From Allorhodopirellula solitaria (GTDB lineage: Bacteria > Planctomycetota > Planctomycetia > Pirellulales > Pirellulaceae), in NCBI RefSeq assembly GCF_007859855.1, contig NZ_SJPK01000003.1, positions 131,182 through 195,181 on the forward strand: a stretch of DNA of 64,000 nucleotides. The letters run 5' to 3'. The notes beneath the pieces are model-generated. The model was not told the DNA's origin. It worked only from the letters and a program-made list of their open reading frames with translations, and did not search any database. Of the stretch, positions 47,989 to 55,448 are shown one piece after another; within the stretch, counting starts at the first letter, position 1; each line of letters starts with the position of its first letter. The translations under genes and the position numbers were made by a program.

Positions 47989-48270
47989 ATGAAAACACGT
48001 ATCCCGTTGAGCCAAGCCGAAGAAGACGCCCGCCTCCGCCGCGAGCGTTTGGACTTGAGTATCGCTGAGATGGGTCTCTCGGTACGGACGACCAATTGCC
48101 TCGAGGAAACCGGCATCCTGACTGTTCGTGACCTGCTCAACGCGACGCCCCGTCGATTGTTGAAGATCAGCAACTTTGGCGAGAAAACACTCGACGAAGT
48201 TTACGACGCCTTGGAACTACTCGGATTCTTCCGTCCGGGTCGCCAAGTCGTGACCTCCAAAGCTCACTAG
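47989..48270 (+). CDS. Stand-alone RNA polymerase alpha C-terminal domain protein
   Basis: The ATG at 47989 follows GGAAGG, a good ribosome-binding site, and gives 93 residues. Residues 25-80 (IAEMGLSVRTTNCLEETGIL, VRDLLNATPRRLLKISNFGEKTLDEVYDAL) are an alpha-CTD helix-hairpin-helix fold with no N-terminal alpha domain. In true RpoA this domain binds UP elements and activators. A free copy might regulate transcription or compete with RpoA; no partner is evident here. Start at 47875 would add an unrelated N-terminus. Confidence 0.88.
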   Translation: MKTRIPLSQAEEDARLRRERLDLSIAEMGLSVRTTNCLEETGILTVRDLLNATPRRLLKISNFGEKTLDEVYDALELLGFFRPGRQVVTSKAH

Positions 48271-48284
48271 AGCGGCGAGCCTTG

Positions 48285-49502
48285 GTGCGACGGTCTCGAC
48301 GAACTTGGCATTGGCGACCTTGGAGCAAAAAGCTCGGACGTCGCTTGCGCACGGGACCGTTTCGCGGTGTGCTCGGCGAACTCGCCTTCTACCTCGGTCT
48401 AATTTTTGTTGGCGTGTTCGTCTTCACGCTGGTGGTGGTGGCGTATTGGATGGTGCCTCAAATCGGGATTGATTTGCCCGACGAGGCTCGTGTGGTGCTG
48501 GATTCTGACCTCGCTCGTGGTGGCGGTTTCCACTGGGGGCGTTGGCTGGTCGCATTGATTTCGCTAGCGACGATTGGCTCAGGGGCCTTCGGACTGGGCT
48601 ATCGGTTGATGCACCTCGGATTCAGCCAAGAGCGGATTTCGGCCCAAAAGGGCCGGATCGCAGGCTGGGGTGCTCGATCGCACTCGCACGCGAAGGGGAA
48701 TTCGGCAGCGCGTGATAACGCTGCTGCGAACGAGGGTTCCGCCGATCAGCAAAACAGCGGACAGGAGGAGCCTGCGAATGATTCGAGTCGAGTTGAGGAG
48801 TTCCCTCGCTTGCCGACCGTGCCGCGTGGGCCGACGCTCAACGAGAGCCCGGGTGAGCGACTGCGATATCGCTTGGCATCGATTTCGACGGGCCGTTGGT
48901 CGGTGTTTGGCTCCGCGTCGCTGGCGTTGATGTGGAATTCGGTCTGCGTGGTGTTGCTTGCCGTTGCCATCTCAGGATGGTGGTATGGCAGCCCTCGACC
49001 CGTTCTCGCCATGCTGTTGGTGCCCTTTTCCGGTGTCGCAGTGTGGGCATTGAAATCTTTCCTGCGCCGCGTCCGCCAGATCGCTGGTGTGGGGCCCACG
49101 GTGGTCGAGATCAGTGACCATCCACTACAGCCCGGCGGAACCTATCAGCTCTTCGTGATGCAGATGGGTCGCATGCGGTTGCGGAGTTTACGGATTAGGC
49201 TGGTCTGTGAAGAAGAGTCGTTTTTCCGGCAGGGAACCGACGTGCGTTCGGATCAACATATTGCCCTTAGCAAAGATTTACTCTCAGAAAGCTCTGTGCG
49301 TGTTGACCCCATGACCCCTTGGGAGCAACAATTAGAGTTCGACCTACCGCACGATGTGATGCATTCCTTTCGCGCTACGAATAATTCCGTGCGGTGGCGA
49401 TTGATCGTTTCTGGAGAAGCCCGCCCTTGGCCATCGTTCTGCCGAAGTTTCCCGCTCGTCGTCCACCCACCGCTCATGGTTCCACCAAACAGCCCGCGGT
49501 GA
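48285..49502 (+). CDS. Unknown membrane protein with beta-rich C-terminus
   Basis: I do not recognise this family. The N-terminus is basic (RRSRRTWHWRPWSKKLGRRL), followed by two hydrophobic segments (LAFYLGLIFVGVFVFTLVVVAYWM; ALISLATIGSGAFGLGYRL), a polar linker, another two segments near 205-255, and a soluble part after 285 with alternating strands (QPGGTYQLFVMQMGRMRLRS, VRWRLIVSGEA) of arrestin-like or immunoglobulin-like appearance. GTG at 48285 is preferred over the TTG at 48282. The stop is coupled to the next gene (GTGA). Confidence 0.7.
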   Translation: MRRSRRTWHWRPWSKKLGRRLRTGPFRGVLGELAFYLGLIFVGVFVFTLVVVAYWMVPQIGIDLPDEARVVLDSDLARGGGFHWGRWLVALISLATIGSGAFGLGYRLMHLGFSQERISAQKGRIAGWGARSHSHAKGNSAARDNAAANEGSADQQNSGQEEPANDSSRVEEFPRLPTVPRGPTLNESPGERLRYRLASISTGRWSVFGSASLALMWNSVCVVLLAVAISGWWYGSPRPVLAMLLVPFSGVAVWALKSFLRRVRQIAGVGPTVVEISDHPLQPGGTYQLFVMQMGRMRLRSLRIRLVCEEESFFRQGTDVRSDQHIALSKDLLSESSVRVDPMTPWEQQLEFDLPHDVMHSFRATNNSVRWRLIVSGEARPWPSFCRSFPLVVHPPLMVPPNSPR

Positions 49503-50002
49503 ATGTATCGTTGTGCCGTGACGACGCGACCTACTCCGCGGGCGGCTACCTGCGAGCGAGTTGGCGGGTCAGTCGGGTCAAGCTGGAAGAGCTCAGTAGC
49601 GTGGAGGTGTCTGTACTTTGGTACACTGAGGGAAAGGGCGATGAAGACCTAAGTGTCCACTATTTCCGGCGTTATGATGCCGCCAACCTGCGGAATCTCG
49701 GGATCGGCGATAGCCAGCCCATCCATTGCCGCCTGCCCCCCTCACCGCTGAGCTATCGCGGTCACCTATTGAAGATCCAGTGGGGGATTCGGGTGCGGGT
49801 ATTTGTTGAGGAAGGCCGCGAGGCAGTCGCTGAGCACCCGTTCTATGTGGTTGCACGCAAGCCGGAGGCATTGGAGATGAGTGAAATGATCCAGTCGGAA
49901 TTGGCTCGGGTCGACGCTCCGGCAAAGTCTCCTTTGCATCGACGCCTGCCCGCCGTGATGCGACGTTGGCGATCCCGACCGGCCGGGTCAGCCCGTTCCT
50001 GA
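49499..50002 (+). CDS. Unknown protein coupled to upstream membrane gene
   Basis: Taking the GTG at 49499 (overlapping the upstream TGA) gives 167 residues with strands VSLCRDDATYSAGGYLRASWRV, LEELSSVEVSVLWYTEGKG and LKIQWGIRVRVFV, the same beta-rich, arrestin-like look as the C-terminal part of the preceding protein. Charged helices end it. The two could be one function split in two chains. No family name is offered. Confidence 0.65.
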   Translation: MNVSLCRDDATYSAGGYLRASWRVSRVKLEELSSVEVSVLWYTEGKGDEDLSVHYFRRYDAANLRNLGIGDSQPIHCRLPPSPLSYRGHLLKIQWGIRVRVFVEEGREAVAEHPFYVVARKPEALEMSEMIQSELARVDAPAKSPLHRRLPAVMRRWRSRPAGSARS

Positions 50003-50044
50003 TCATTTTGGCAACCGATATCACGTTTGCGACTTCAACCTGGG

Positions 50045-51157
50045 ATGAAGATGAATCCTGTTCTCCGCTGCGTCTCAGGTCTTGTGCTGTTGATCCTGGT
50101 CACCTGTCTGTGTGGGCTGCCGGTTTCTTACGGTGAGGAATCGGCTTCGCCAGCGGCACCCCCTTACCTCTTGCAGATGATCCGCGACGACGCTGTCCAC
50201 GAAGAACTCGGGCTGGACGAAACAGCGATTCAGGGCGTCGATGAGGCGCTAGCGGAAGTGGATCCAAGGTGGTGGGTGAGCCGGATTCTGCCAGCGGAGG
50301 AACAGGCGGCTGAGGTCAGCCAACTGACCGAGATACTCAGGGGCCGTCTCGCCGAGGTGCTCGACGAGGGGCAGCGAGAGCGGCTCATCGAGCTCGAACG
50401 TCAGGCCGCTGGCACTCGCGTGCTCGAGCAAGATGACACGACGAGGCAGCTCGCGATTACACCGACTCAAGCCCAGCAGTTAAGCGATCGGTTCGACACC
50501 ACCGACGCTGAGGTCGCTCGCATCCAACAGGAAATCGCCGATCAAAAAATCGATACGGACCAAGCCAGTCAGCAGACGACGGCGATCCAGCAAGAGGAGC
50601 GGCAGGCACTACTCAGCATTCTTTCAGACGATCAGCGCCGCAAGATCGGTTCCCTGATTGGCGAACCGTTCGATTTTTCGAGTGTGAAACGCACCTATCC
50701 CCGAGCCCCCGAGCTGATCACCGAAGACGCCACGTGGCTGGATGGCGATGGCGTGCAGTTGACGGACCTGCGGGGCAAGGTGGTGGTTGTGTTTTTCTAC
50801 GCATTCCAGTGCATCAACTGCCAGCGCAACTTCCCCCACTATCTCGCGTGGCAGCGTGACATGGCCGACGATGGGTTGGTCGTGATCGGGATTCAGACCC
50901 CCGAGACGTCTGCTGAACGCGATCGTAACAAGGTGGCCGCGGCGAAGGATGCCGACGGATTCGAGTTCCCTGTCCTCTTCGATCAGGCGGCCATGAATTG
51001 GCAGGCGTGGGGGACGACGATGTGGCCATCCACCTACGTGATCGACAAAGACGGCTTCATCCGCCGCTGGTGGCAGGGCGAGATGAACTGGAAAGGCACG
51101 CCCGGAGAGCAGCAGATGCGAACCACCATCGAGGAATTGCTTGCCGAGCCGCGGTAG
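50045..51157 (+). CDS. Thioredoxin-fold (redoxin) exported protein
   Basis: The ATG at 50045 starts a signal sequence (CVSGLVLLILVTCLCGLPVSYG). A helical, glutamine- and glutamate-rich region covers about residues 30-205. The C-terminal domain (from LTDLRGKVVVVFFYAFQC) has the CxxC FQCINCQRNFPHY, GLVVIGIQTPE and WPSTYVIDKDGFIRRWWQGE, the AhpC/TSA/redoxin pattern, with the cis-proline loop in WPSTY. It is likely an extracytoplasmic disulfide-reductase or thiol-oxidase. The helical N-terminus is the unusual part. The preceding gene ends 42 bases away. Confidence 0.88.
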   Translation: MKMNPVLRCVSGLVLLILVTCLCGLPVSYGEESASPAAPPYLLQMIRDDAVHEELGLDETAIQGVDEALAEVDPRWWVSRILPAEEQAAEVSQLTEILRGRLAEVLDEGQRERLIELERQAAGTRVLEQDDTTRQLAITPTQAQQLSDRFDTTDAEVARIQQEIADQKIDTDQASQQTTAIQQEERQALLSILSDDQRRKIGSLIGEPFDFSSVKRTYPRAPELITEDATWLDGDGVQLTDLRGKVVVVFFYAFQCINCQRNFPHYLAWQRDMADDGLVVIGIQTPETSAERDRNKVAAAKDADGFEFPVLFDQAAMNWQAWGTTMWPSTYVIDKDGFIRRWWQGEMNWKGTPGEQQMRTTIEELLAEPR

Positions 51158-51602
51158 ACAGGTGGCCGAGGAACGTGGGGACTGCTCTGCACACGGCGAC
51201 AATTTTCGATGACGTGCTCAATCTCTTTGCTCACCCCCATTCGGTCTTGAGCGACGCGAAAGCCTATGACTCGTCGGATTTTAGATCCTGATTCGCGTAG
51301 CAGCCTTTCACGTCTTTCGTCAGGTGGTTCGCACTCGCTTCCGCTGTGGCGCTGACGATTGGTCATGGCGGATCTCGGTTGTGAATGGCCCCCTCACCCC
51401 CAACCCCTCTTCCTCGAAGCGGCGGCGAGGGGAGACTCCATTGTTTTGCAATGGAGGAACAAAAATGCAATTCGAAGAGAAGGTGTTTCCGGTGGTGTTC
51501 GCTGCGCTTGACCACCGGCTATTTTCTTTACCGCGGTCGGCGTGAGAAAACTTGTGGCAATGAGCAGTTCGTCGCCTCTTGGTCATTCCCCACAAAGCCA
51601 GA

Positions 51603-51740
51603 TCCCCTGTCAGCTTGTCTGGCAGGAATCCCCGTTTTGCGATTAGAGCAATGGAGCGTTCGCCCCGCTCCCATGTGGGCTTGCCCCCATGACAGCAAAG
51701 TTTGTCGGCTTGGTTTCCCGTCAGTTAAGCTGACAGGGGA
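51603..51740. repeat. 138-base element with perfect 14-base inverted ends
   Basis: TCCCCTGTCAGCTT (51603-51616) is repeated as its exact reverse complement AAGCTGACAGGGGA (51727-51740). The interior does not encode a protein. No clear target-site duplication flanks it. Confidence 0.8.
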
Positions 51741-51828
51741 ATGCGCATCGATGCCGCGGTTCTCTAACTTCAAAACGTCGCTTCCCGTGTGACAAGCACA
51801 CGGGGGAGCAAACTTGTGGATAACCGAC

Positions 51829-51865
51829 GCCTCGTCCACTACGACAGAAATTGATCGTGCGTTGC
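51829..51865. repeat. 37-base dispersed repeat, copy 1
   Basis: This matches 54537-54573 with two differences over 37 bases. Copy 2 is directly next to a 15-base hairpin. Both ends include GACAGAAATTGATCG. No coding role is apparent. Confidence 0.85.
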
Positions 51866-52123
51866 TTAGATACCCATTTGGGCGAGCATGTGAGCGATGC
51901 GTCCGACGTTGTTTGTCAGCGACGGATGTGATTCCTGGAACTCGGCGGTCGCTTCGCTCAACCGATCGGCGAGCGATTGGGAGCTGACGTCGTGTTGGTC
52001 GAGGCTTTCTTCGATCTCATTGACGGTGACTTGCAGCTGCTCGCACTGCTCTGGGTCGAGACTGTCGAGGCTGGCCAGTTGAGCGCGGAGGTGCTTGAGT
52101 GTTTCATCGAGTTCGGTTCGCAT
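51866..52123 (-). CDS. DUF4404 small protein
   Basis: The ATG at 52121-52123 gives an 85-residue protein (GTG at 52130-52132 is a possible alternative, overlapping tyrS by 4). The sequence reads RTELDETLKHLRAQLASLD and LTNNVGRIAHMLAQMGI, a helical, coiled-coil-prone profile that I recognise as DUF4404. It is a small cytoplasmic protein of unknown function. It is downstream of tyrS on the same strand with close spacing. Confidence 0.85.
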   Translation of the reverse strand: MRTELDETLKHLRAQLASLDSLDPEQCEQLQVTVNEIEESLDQHDVSSQSLADRLSEATAEFQESHPSLTNNVGRIAHMLAQMGI

Positions 52124-52128
52124 GATTT

Positions 52129-53466
52129 TCACTTGGGAGAGGCGTCGGACGAGAGTTTCAAGAGGGCATATTTTCGTTTGCCGCGGCGCAGCACGATCAC
52201 GGTGCGGCCCGCGAAGTCATCGCGAGTGATTCGCTTTTGCTCGTCGCCGATGCGAACGCTGTTGAGCGAGATACTGTTCTCCTTGACGCTGCGACGAGCG
52301 TCACCGCCGCTGGAGCAGAGCCCAGCGAGCTGTAGGGCTTCGATGATCCACAGTCCCTCGCCTTCGATTTGATCAGCGGTGATGTCCTGGCTCGGGACGT
52401 CCGCAAAGATTTCTTGTAGTTCGTTGTCGGGCGTGTTTCCGATATCGCCTCCAAAGAGAATCTTCGTTGCCCGTTCGGCCGATGCCAAGCCTTCGTCGCC
52501 GTGGACGAGTTCGGTCATCCACTGCGCCAAACGCTTTTGGGCGGCGCGTTCACCTGCGGCCTGCTCGGTTCGTTCGGCCAGCTCATCGTATTCGGCTTTC
52601 TCGATTTCGGTCAGGTAGGCGATACAGCGCATCACGTCTTCGTCGTTGACGTGGACCCAGTACTGGTAGAACGCATAGGGGCTGGTCCGTTCGGCATCCA
52701 ACCAGATGGCACCGCGTTCGGTCTTGCCCATTTTCTTCCCGTCACTCGTTGTCAGTAACGGTGCGGTGAGCCCAAAGAGTTGCTCGCCGGTCATCCGCCG
52801 ACCGAGGTCGATTCCGGCGGTGATGTTGCCCCACTGATCGCTGCCTCCGGCTTGAATCCGGCAGCCATGCTCGCGAGAGAGGTGCACGAAGTCGTAGGCT
52901 TGCAACAGCATGTAGCTGAACTCGGTGTAGCTCAGTCCCGCGTCGCTGTTGATGCGGCTGCGGACCGATTCCTTGCCCATCATCGCACCGATAGGGAAGT
53001 TCTTGCCGACGTCGCGGAGGAACTCCAGGTAAGAATAGCCCTGCATCCAGTCAAAGTTATTGAGCAGCAGGGCGCCGTTGCTGCCCGTGAAGCCGGCTTC
53101 GCCGTCAAAGTCCAGGAAGCGTCGCATTTGAGCGGCCACGCCATCGACGTTGCGTTGCAGTTGCTCGGCCGAGAGCAGGTTGCGTTCTTCGCTCTTGCCG
53201 CTGGGGTCACCGATCATGCCGGTGGCGCCACCGACCAGGGCGATGGGGCGATGGCCAGCCCGCTGGAATCGCCGCAGCATCATGAGTTGCATTAGGCCGC
53301 CGACATGGAGGCTTGTTGCGGTTGGATCAAACCCGATGTAGATGCTCTGTTGTCCCGACGCGAGCAACTCGGCCAGGCCTGTTTCATCGGTGCTCTGGTG
53401 GATCAAGCCCCGCCACTGAAGTTCGTCGAGGAGATGGTCGGTTGGGGACGATGCTGGCTGCGTCAT
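52129..53466 (-). CDS. tyrS: Tyrosyl-tRNA synthetase
   Basis: The ATG at 53464-53466 gives 445 residues. The class I motifs are present: YIGFDPTATSLHVGG, the HIGH-like box reading HVGG, and KKMGKTE as the KMSKS-like box, with LLQAYDFVHLSREHGCRIQAGGSDQWGNI in between and a C-terminal S4 domain (AGLCSSGGDARRSVKENSI). It charges tRNA-Tyr in the cytosol. A longer frame to 53514 adds only a non-conserved tail. No T-box leader is visible. Confidence 0.97.
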   Translation of the reverse strand: MTQPASSPTDHLLDELQWRGLIHQSTDETGLAELLASGQQSIYIGFDPTATSLHVGGLMQLMMLRRFQRAGHRPIALVGGATGMIGDPSGKSEERNLLSAEQLQRNVDGVAAQMRRFLDFDGEAGFTGSNGALLLNNFDWMQGYSYLEFLRDVGKNFPIGAMMGKESVRSRINSDAGLSYTEFSYMLLQAYDFVHLSREHGCRIQAGGSDQWGNITAGIDLGRRMTGEQLFGLTAPLLTTSDGKKMGKTERGAIWLDAERTSPYAFYQYWVHVNDEDVMRCIAYLTEIEKAEYDELAERTEQAAGERAAQKRLAQWMTELVHGDEGLASAERATKILFGGDIGNTPDNELQEIFADVPSQDITADQIEGEGLWIIEALQLAGLCSSGGDARRSVKENSISLNSVRIGDEQKRITRDDFAGRTVIVLRRGKRKYALLKLSSDASPK

Positions 53467-53517
53467 GTTCGTGTGGTTTCGCGTGGTTTGTTTTCGGTAT
53501 CCTCCCAGCGACAATGG

Positions 53518-54237
53518 CTAGGAGAGGTGGGTTCGGGATTGCAGCAAGGCTTCGGCGACCGCTAGGTCTTCAGGATAAGTGATCTTGAGATTGTCCGCGG
53601 CACCGGCCACGAGGGCTACCGGATGCCCGGTTCGCTCGACCAATTCAGCGTCGTCGGTCGCCGGTCGCCCACGATGGCTTGCGTAGGCCTGGCGGAGCAA
53701 ATCCAACGAGAAAACCTGCGGCGTCTGAGCGACCCATATTCCCCTGCGATCGAGTGTTTGGCAAGCGGATTGGTCTCTTGCGCCGCGTTTGAGGGTCCCG
53801 GTCACGGGTGTGGCGAGGATAGCGGCCCGCGTGTGAGCGGCGCACGCCAAGACGGAGCTCACATCCTCCGCACGGAGCAGGGGGCGAGCGGCGTCATGGA
53901 CCGCTACCCACTGGATCGATGCCTCGGCTGCTTGGGCGACGGCGTCGAGTGCGGCAGCAACACTGTCACTCCGCTCGGCTCCGCCGTTCACGAAGTGGAT
54001 TTTATCGGGGCGTGACAACATCGCTGCTTGTTCTTCCAATTGCTCCCGGTCTCCTGGGGAGACGGCGAGCCACAGGCAACTGACTTCGTCGCGGCGCAGT
54101 AGCGTTTCGGCTGCGTGCGTCCACAGCGGCCGCCCGGCCAGGGGAGCGAACAGCTTGTTGGACTGGTCACCAAACCGCTGGCCGCTGCCCGCCGCGGGCA
54201 AGATGACAGCAACGCTCGCGTCGGGAAGGGTCGTCAT
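53518..54237 (-). CDS. ispD: 2-C-methyl-D-erythritol 4-phosphate cytidylyltransferase
   Basis: From the ATG at 54235-54237, the 239 residues show VAVILPAAGSGQRFGDQSNK (CTP-binding glycine loop with Lys), FAPLAGRPLW, FVNGGAERSDSVAAALDAV, VAVHDAARPLL and VTGTLKRG, all IspD motifs. It makes CDP-methylerythritol in the MEP isoprenoid pathway. The open frame runs to 54474 but the extra part is repeat-derived. It ends 51 bases before tyrS begins, so the two may be co-transcribed. Confidence 0.95.
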   Translation of the reverse strand: MTTLPDASVAVILPAAGSGQRFGDQSNKLFAPLAGRPLWTHAAETLLRRDEVSCLWLAVSPGDREQLEEQAAMLSRPDKIHFVNGGAERSDSVAAALDAVAQAAEASIQWVAVHDAARPLLRAEDVSSVLACAAHTRAAILATPVTGTLKRGARDQSACQTLDRRGIWVAQTPQVFSLDLLRQAYASHRGRPATDDAELVERTGHPVALVAGAADNLKITYPEDLAVAEALLQSRTHLS

Positions 54238-54358
54238 AACGCTCGGTGTCGTCCTGTCCAGTCGTGGGCAATGGGGTTTAAGCAGGTGTGGGCCAATGGT
54301 TCGTGTTCGGCCGGGGGCCGGCAAAATCCCTGCCGGTGGCGTCACAGGCTGACGATTC

Positions 54359-54476
54359 AATCGATGTTGGCTCCACAATGTTGAGCCGAGGGCCGTAAGG
54401 CCTCGGGTATCACCGCCTTCCTGGCCGCTGACACATCTCGGCTCAATAAATCGACAGCCCGGTAAGCAACACACGA
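54359..54476. repeat. Dispersed element, copy B (TTGAGCCGAG/CTCGGCTCAA)
   Basis: Aligns end to end with 24871-24991. TTGAGCCGAG (54381-54390) pairs perfectly with CTCGGCTCAA (54438-54447). A truncated, weaker relative follows at 54580-54640 (GCACCGGGTAGTGCCGCC and TCTCAATAATC). It lies between ispD and rpsT, where a promoter for ispD could also sit. Confidence 0.85.
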
Positions 54477-54500
54477 TGAGTAAGTGTCGGTTTTCGTAGT

Positions 54501-54545
54501 GGACGAGGCGACGAGTCCTGCGGCTTTGGGCTCGTCGCCTCGTCC
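54501..54545. repeat. Perfect 15-base hairpin
   Basis: GGACGAGGCGACGAG (54501-54515) pairs exactly with CTCGTCGCCTCGTCC (54531-54545) around a 15-base loop. The second arm begins the 37-base repeat that also occurs at 51829-51865. Placed downstream of rpsT (minus strand), it might help end that transcript, but a T-run is missing. The remainder of 54574-54979 shows no gene. Confidence 0.85.
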
Positions 54546-54573
54546 CCTGCGACAGAAATTGATCGTGCGTTGC
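54537..54573. repeat. 37-base dispersed repeat, copy 2
   Basis: Matches 51829-51865 with two differences. It begins inside the right arm of the 15-base hairpin and contains GACAGAAATTGATCG. Confidence 0.85.
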
Positions 54574-54979
54574 GAAGGCACCGGGTAGTGCCGCCCACCC
54601 GGCCGCTTGCGCGTCTCAATAATCCGACGCATTGGCGACGCATTCGATGTGATCCCTCGCTAACCGGCGTGTTATGATTTCCACACGATTTCACCAGCGT
54701 CGGTGAAACCCGCAGACGGTGATGCCGTCGGCAATTCCTGCTATCGGCTTGCGTCCTAGAAGATCCGCTGTGCTACTCAAACTTCGGGGGCTTTTGTCCC
54801 AAGAGAAAAGTACTCCACAGCGTTACCCAACGGGACAGCTCGAAGAACGGATCAACGCGGAACGGCGGTTTAAGTGGCACCGGAAGAGTCCCCTCTTCCT
54901 GCTTCGCGCACGAGATAACGAGTCCTCTCAAGGAGGACCGCGCGCCTCGTCCTCGACGACGTCCCAGATCCGCTACCGC

Positions 54980-55252
54980 TTAGGCAGCTTGGGTGGCTTT
55001 CTTGAGAGCCGAGCTGAGTCGGCTCTTGGTGCGAGCGGCGGCGTTGCGATGGATGACGTTGCGGGCAGCAGCTTGATCGAGCTTTTTGCATGCCAATCGA
55101 AATTCGCCTTGCGCCTTTTCGTGATCGCCGGCAGCGATGGCTTCGCGGACACGACGAACGGCGCCCCGCATGTTACTGCGGACGCCGCGGTTGCGGAGAC
55201 GGCGGACTTCGTTCTGACGGAGTCGTTTCTTGGCGCTCTGGGTGTTTGGCAT
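54980..55252 (-). CDS. rpsT: 30S ribosomal protein S20
   Basis: The 90-residue basic, helical protein reads MPNTQSAKKRLRQNEVRR, then VRSNMRGAVRRVREAI and KKLDQAAARNVIHRNAAARTK, the S20p pattern, with KSRLSSALKKA at the end. It binds 16S rRNA in the small subunit. The ATG is clear. It is divergent from the cobA-hemD gene, with a 196-base gap that should hold both promoters. A larger plus-strand frame over the same DNA is a shadow. Confidence 0.97.
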   Translation of the reverse strand: MPNTQSAKKRLRQNEVRRLRNRGVRSNMRGAVRRVREAIAAGDHEKAQGEFRLACKKLDQAAARNVIHRNAAARTKSRLSSALKKATQAA

Positions 55253-55448
55253 TTGTTTGGCAGCGGGGGTGGGGTGCTGCCCCGTTTGGAGACTACTGAA
55301 AATGTTGATTTCGCGGCAGGGAATCTGCCTACGAGTGAATTGGCAAGCGGGGTATTATGCCGATCGAAGCGTCCGCTGTCCAGATCCATGAAAAACTTCC
55401 ATAATCGTTCGAATCCTATCGAATCTCTGGAAATCCTTTGCTTGGAAA

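Larger units (their letters stand above)
51158..51865. other. Repeat-rich intergenic region (convergent genes)
   Basis: Between a plus-strand gene and the minus-strand DUF4404 gene lie about 700 bases with no gene I can support. A CCCCTC/GAGGGG stem at 51404-51432 sits inside a stretch of CCCCAACCCC-type sequence common in these genomes. A 138-base inverted-repeat element (51603-51740) and a repeat shared with 54537-54573 are listed separately. Open frames on both strands lack family motifs. Confidence 0.6.

Noticed and set aside
51528-51839. 103-codon minus-strand frame before DUF4404
   Set aside because: It spans the 138-base inverted-repeat element and the 37-base repeat, so it is built from repeats and is not a believable gene.
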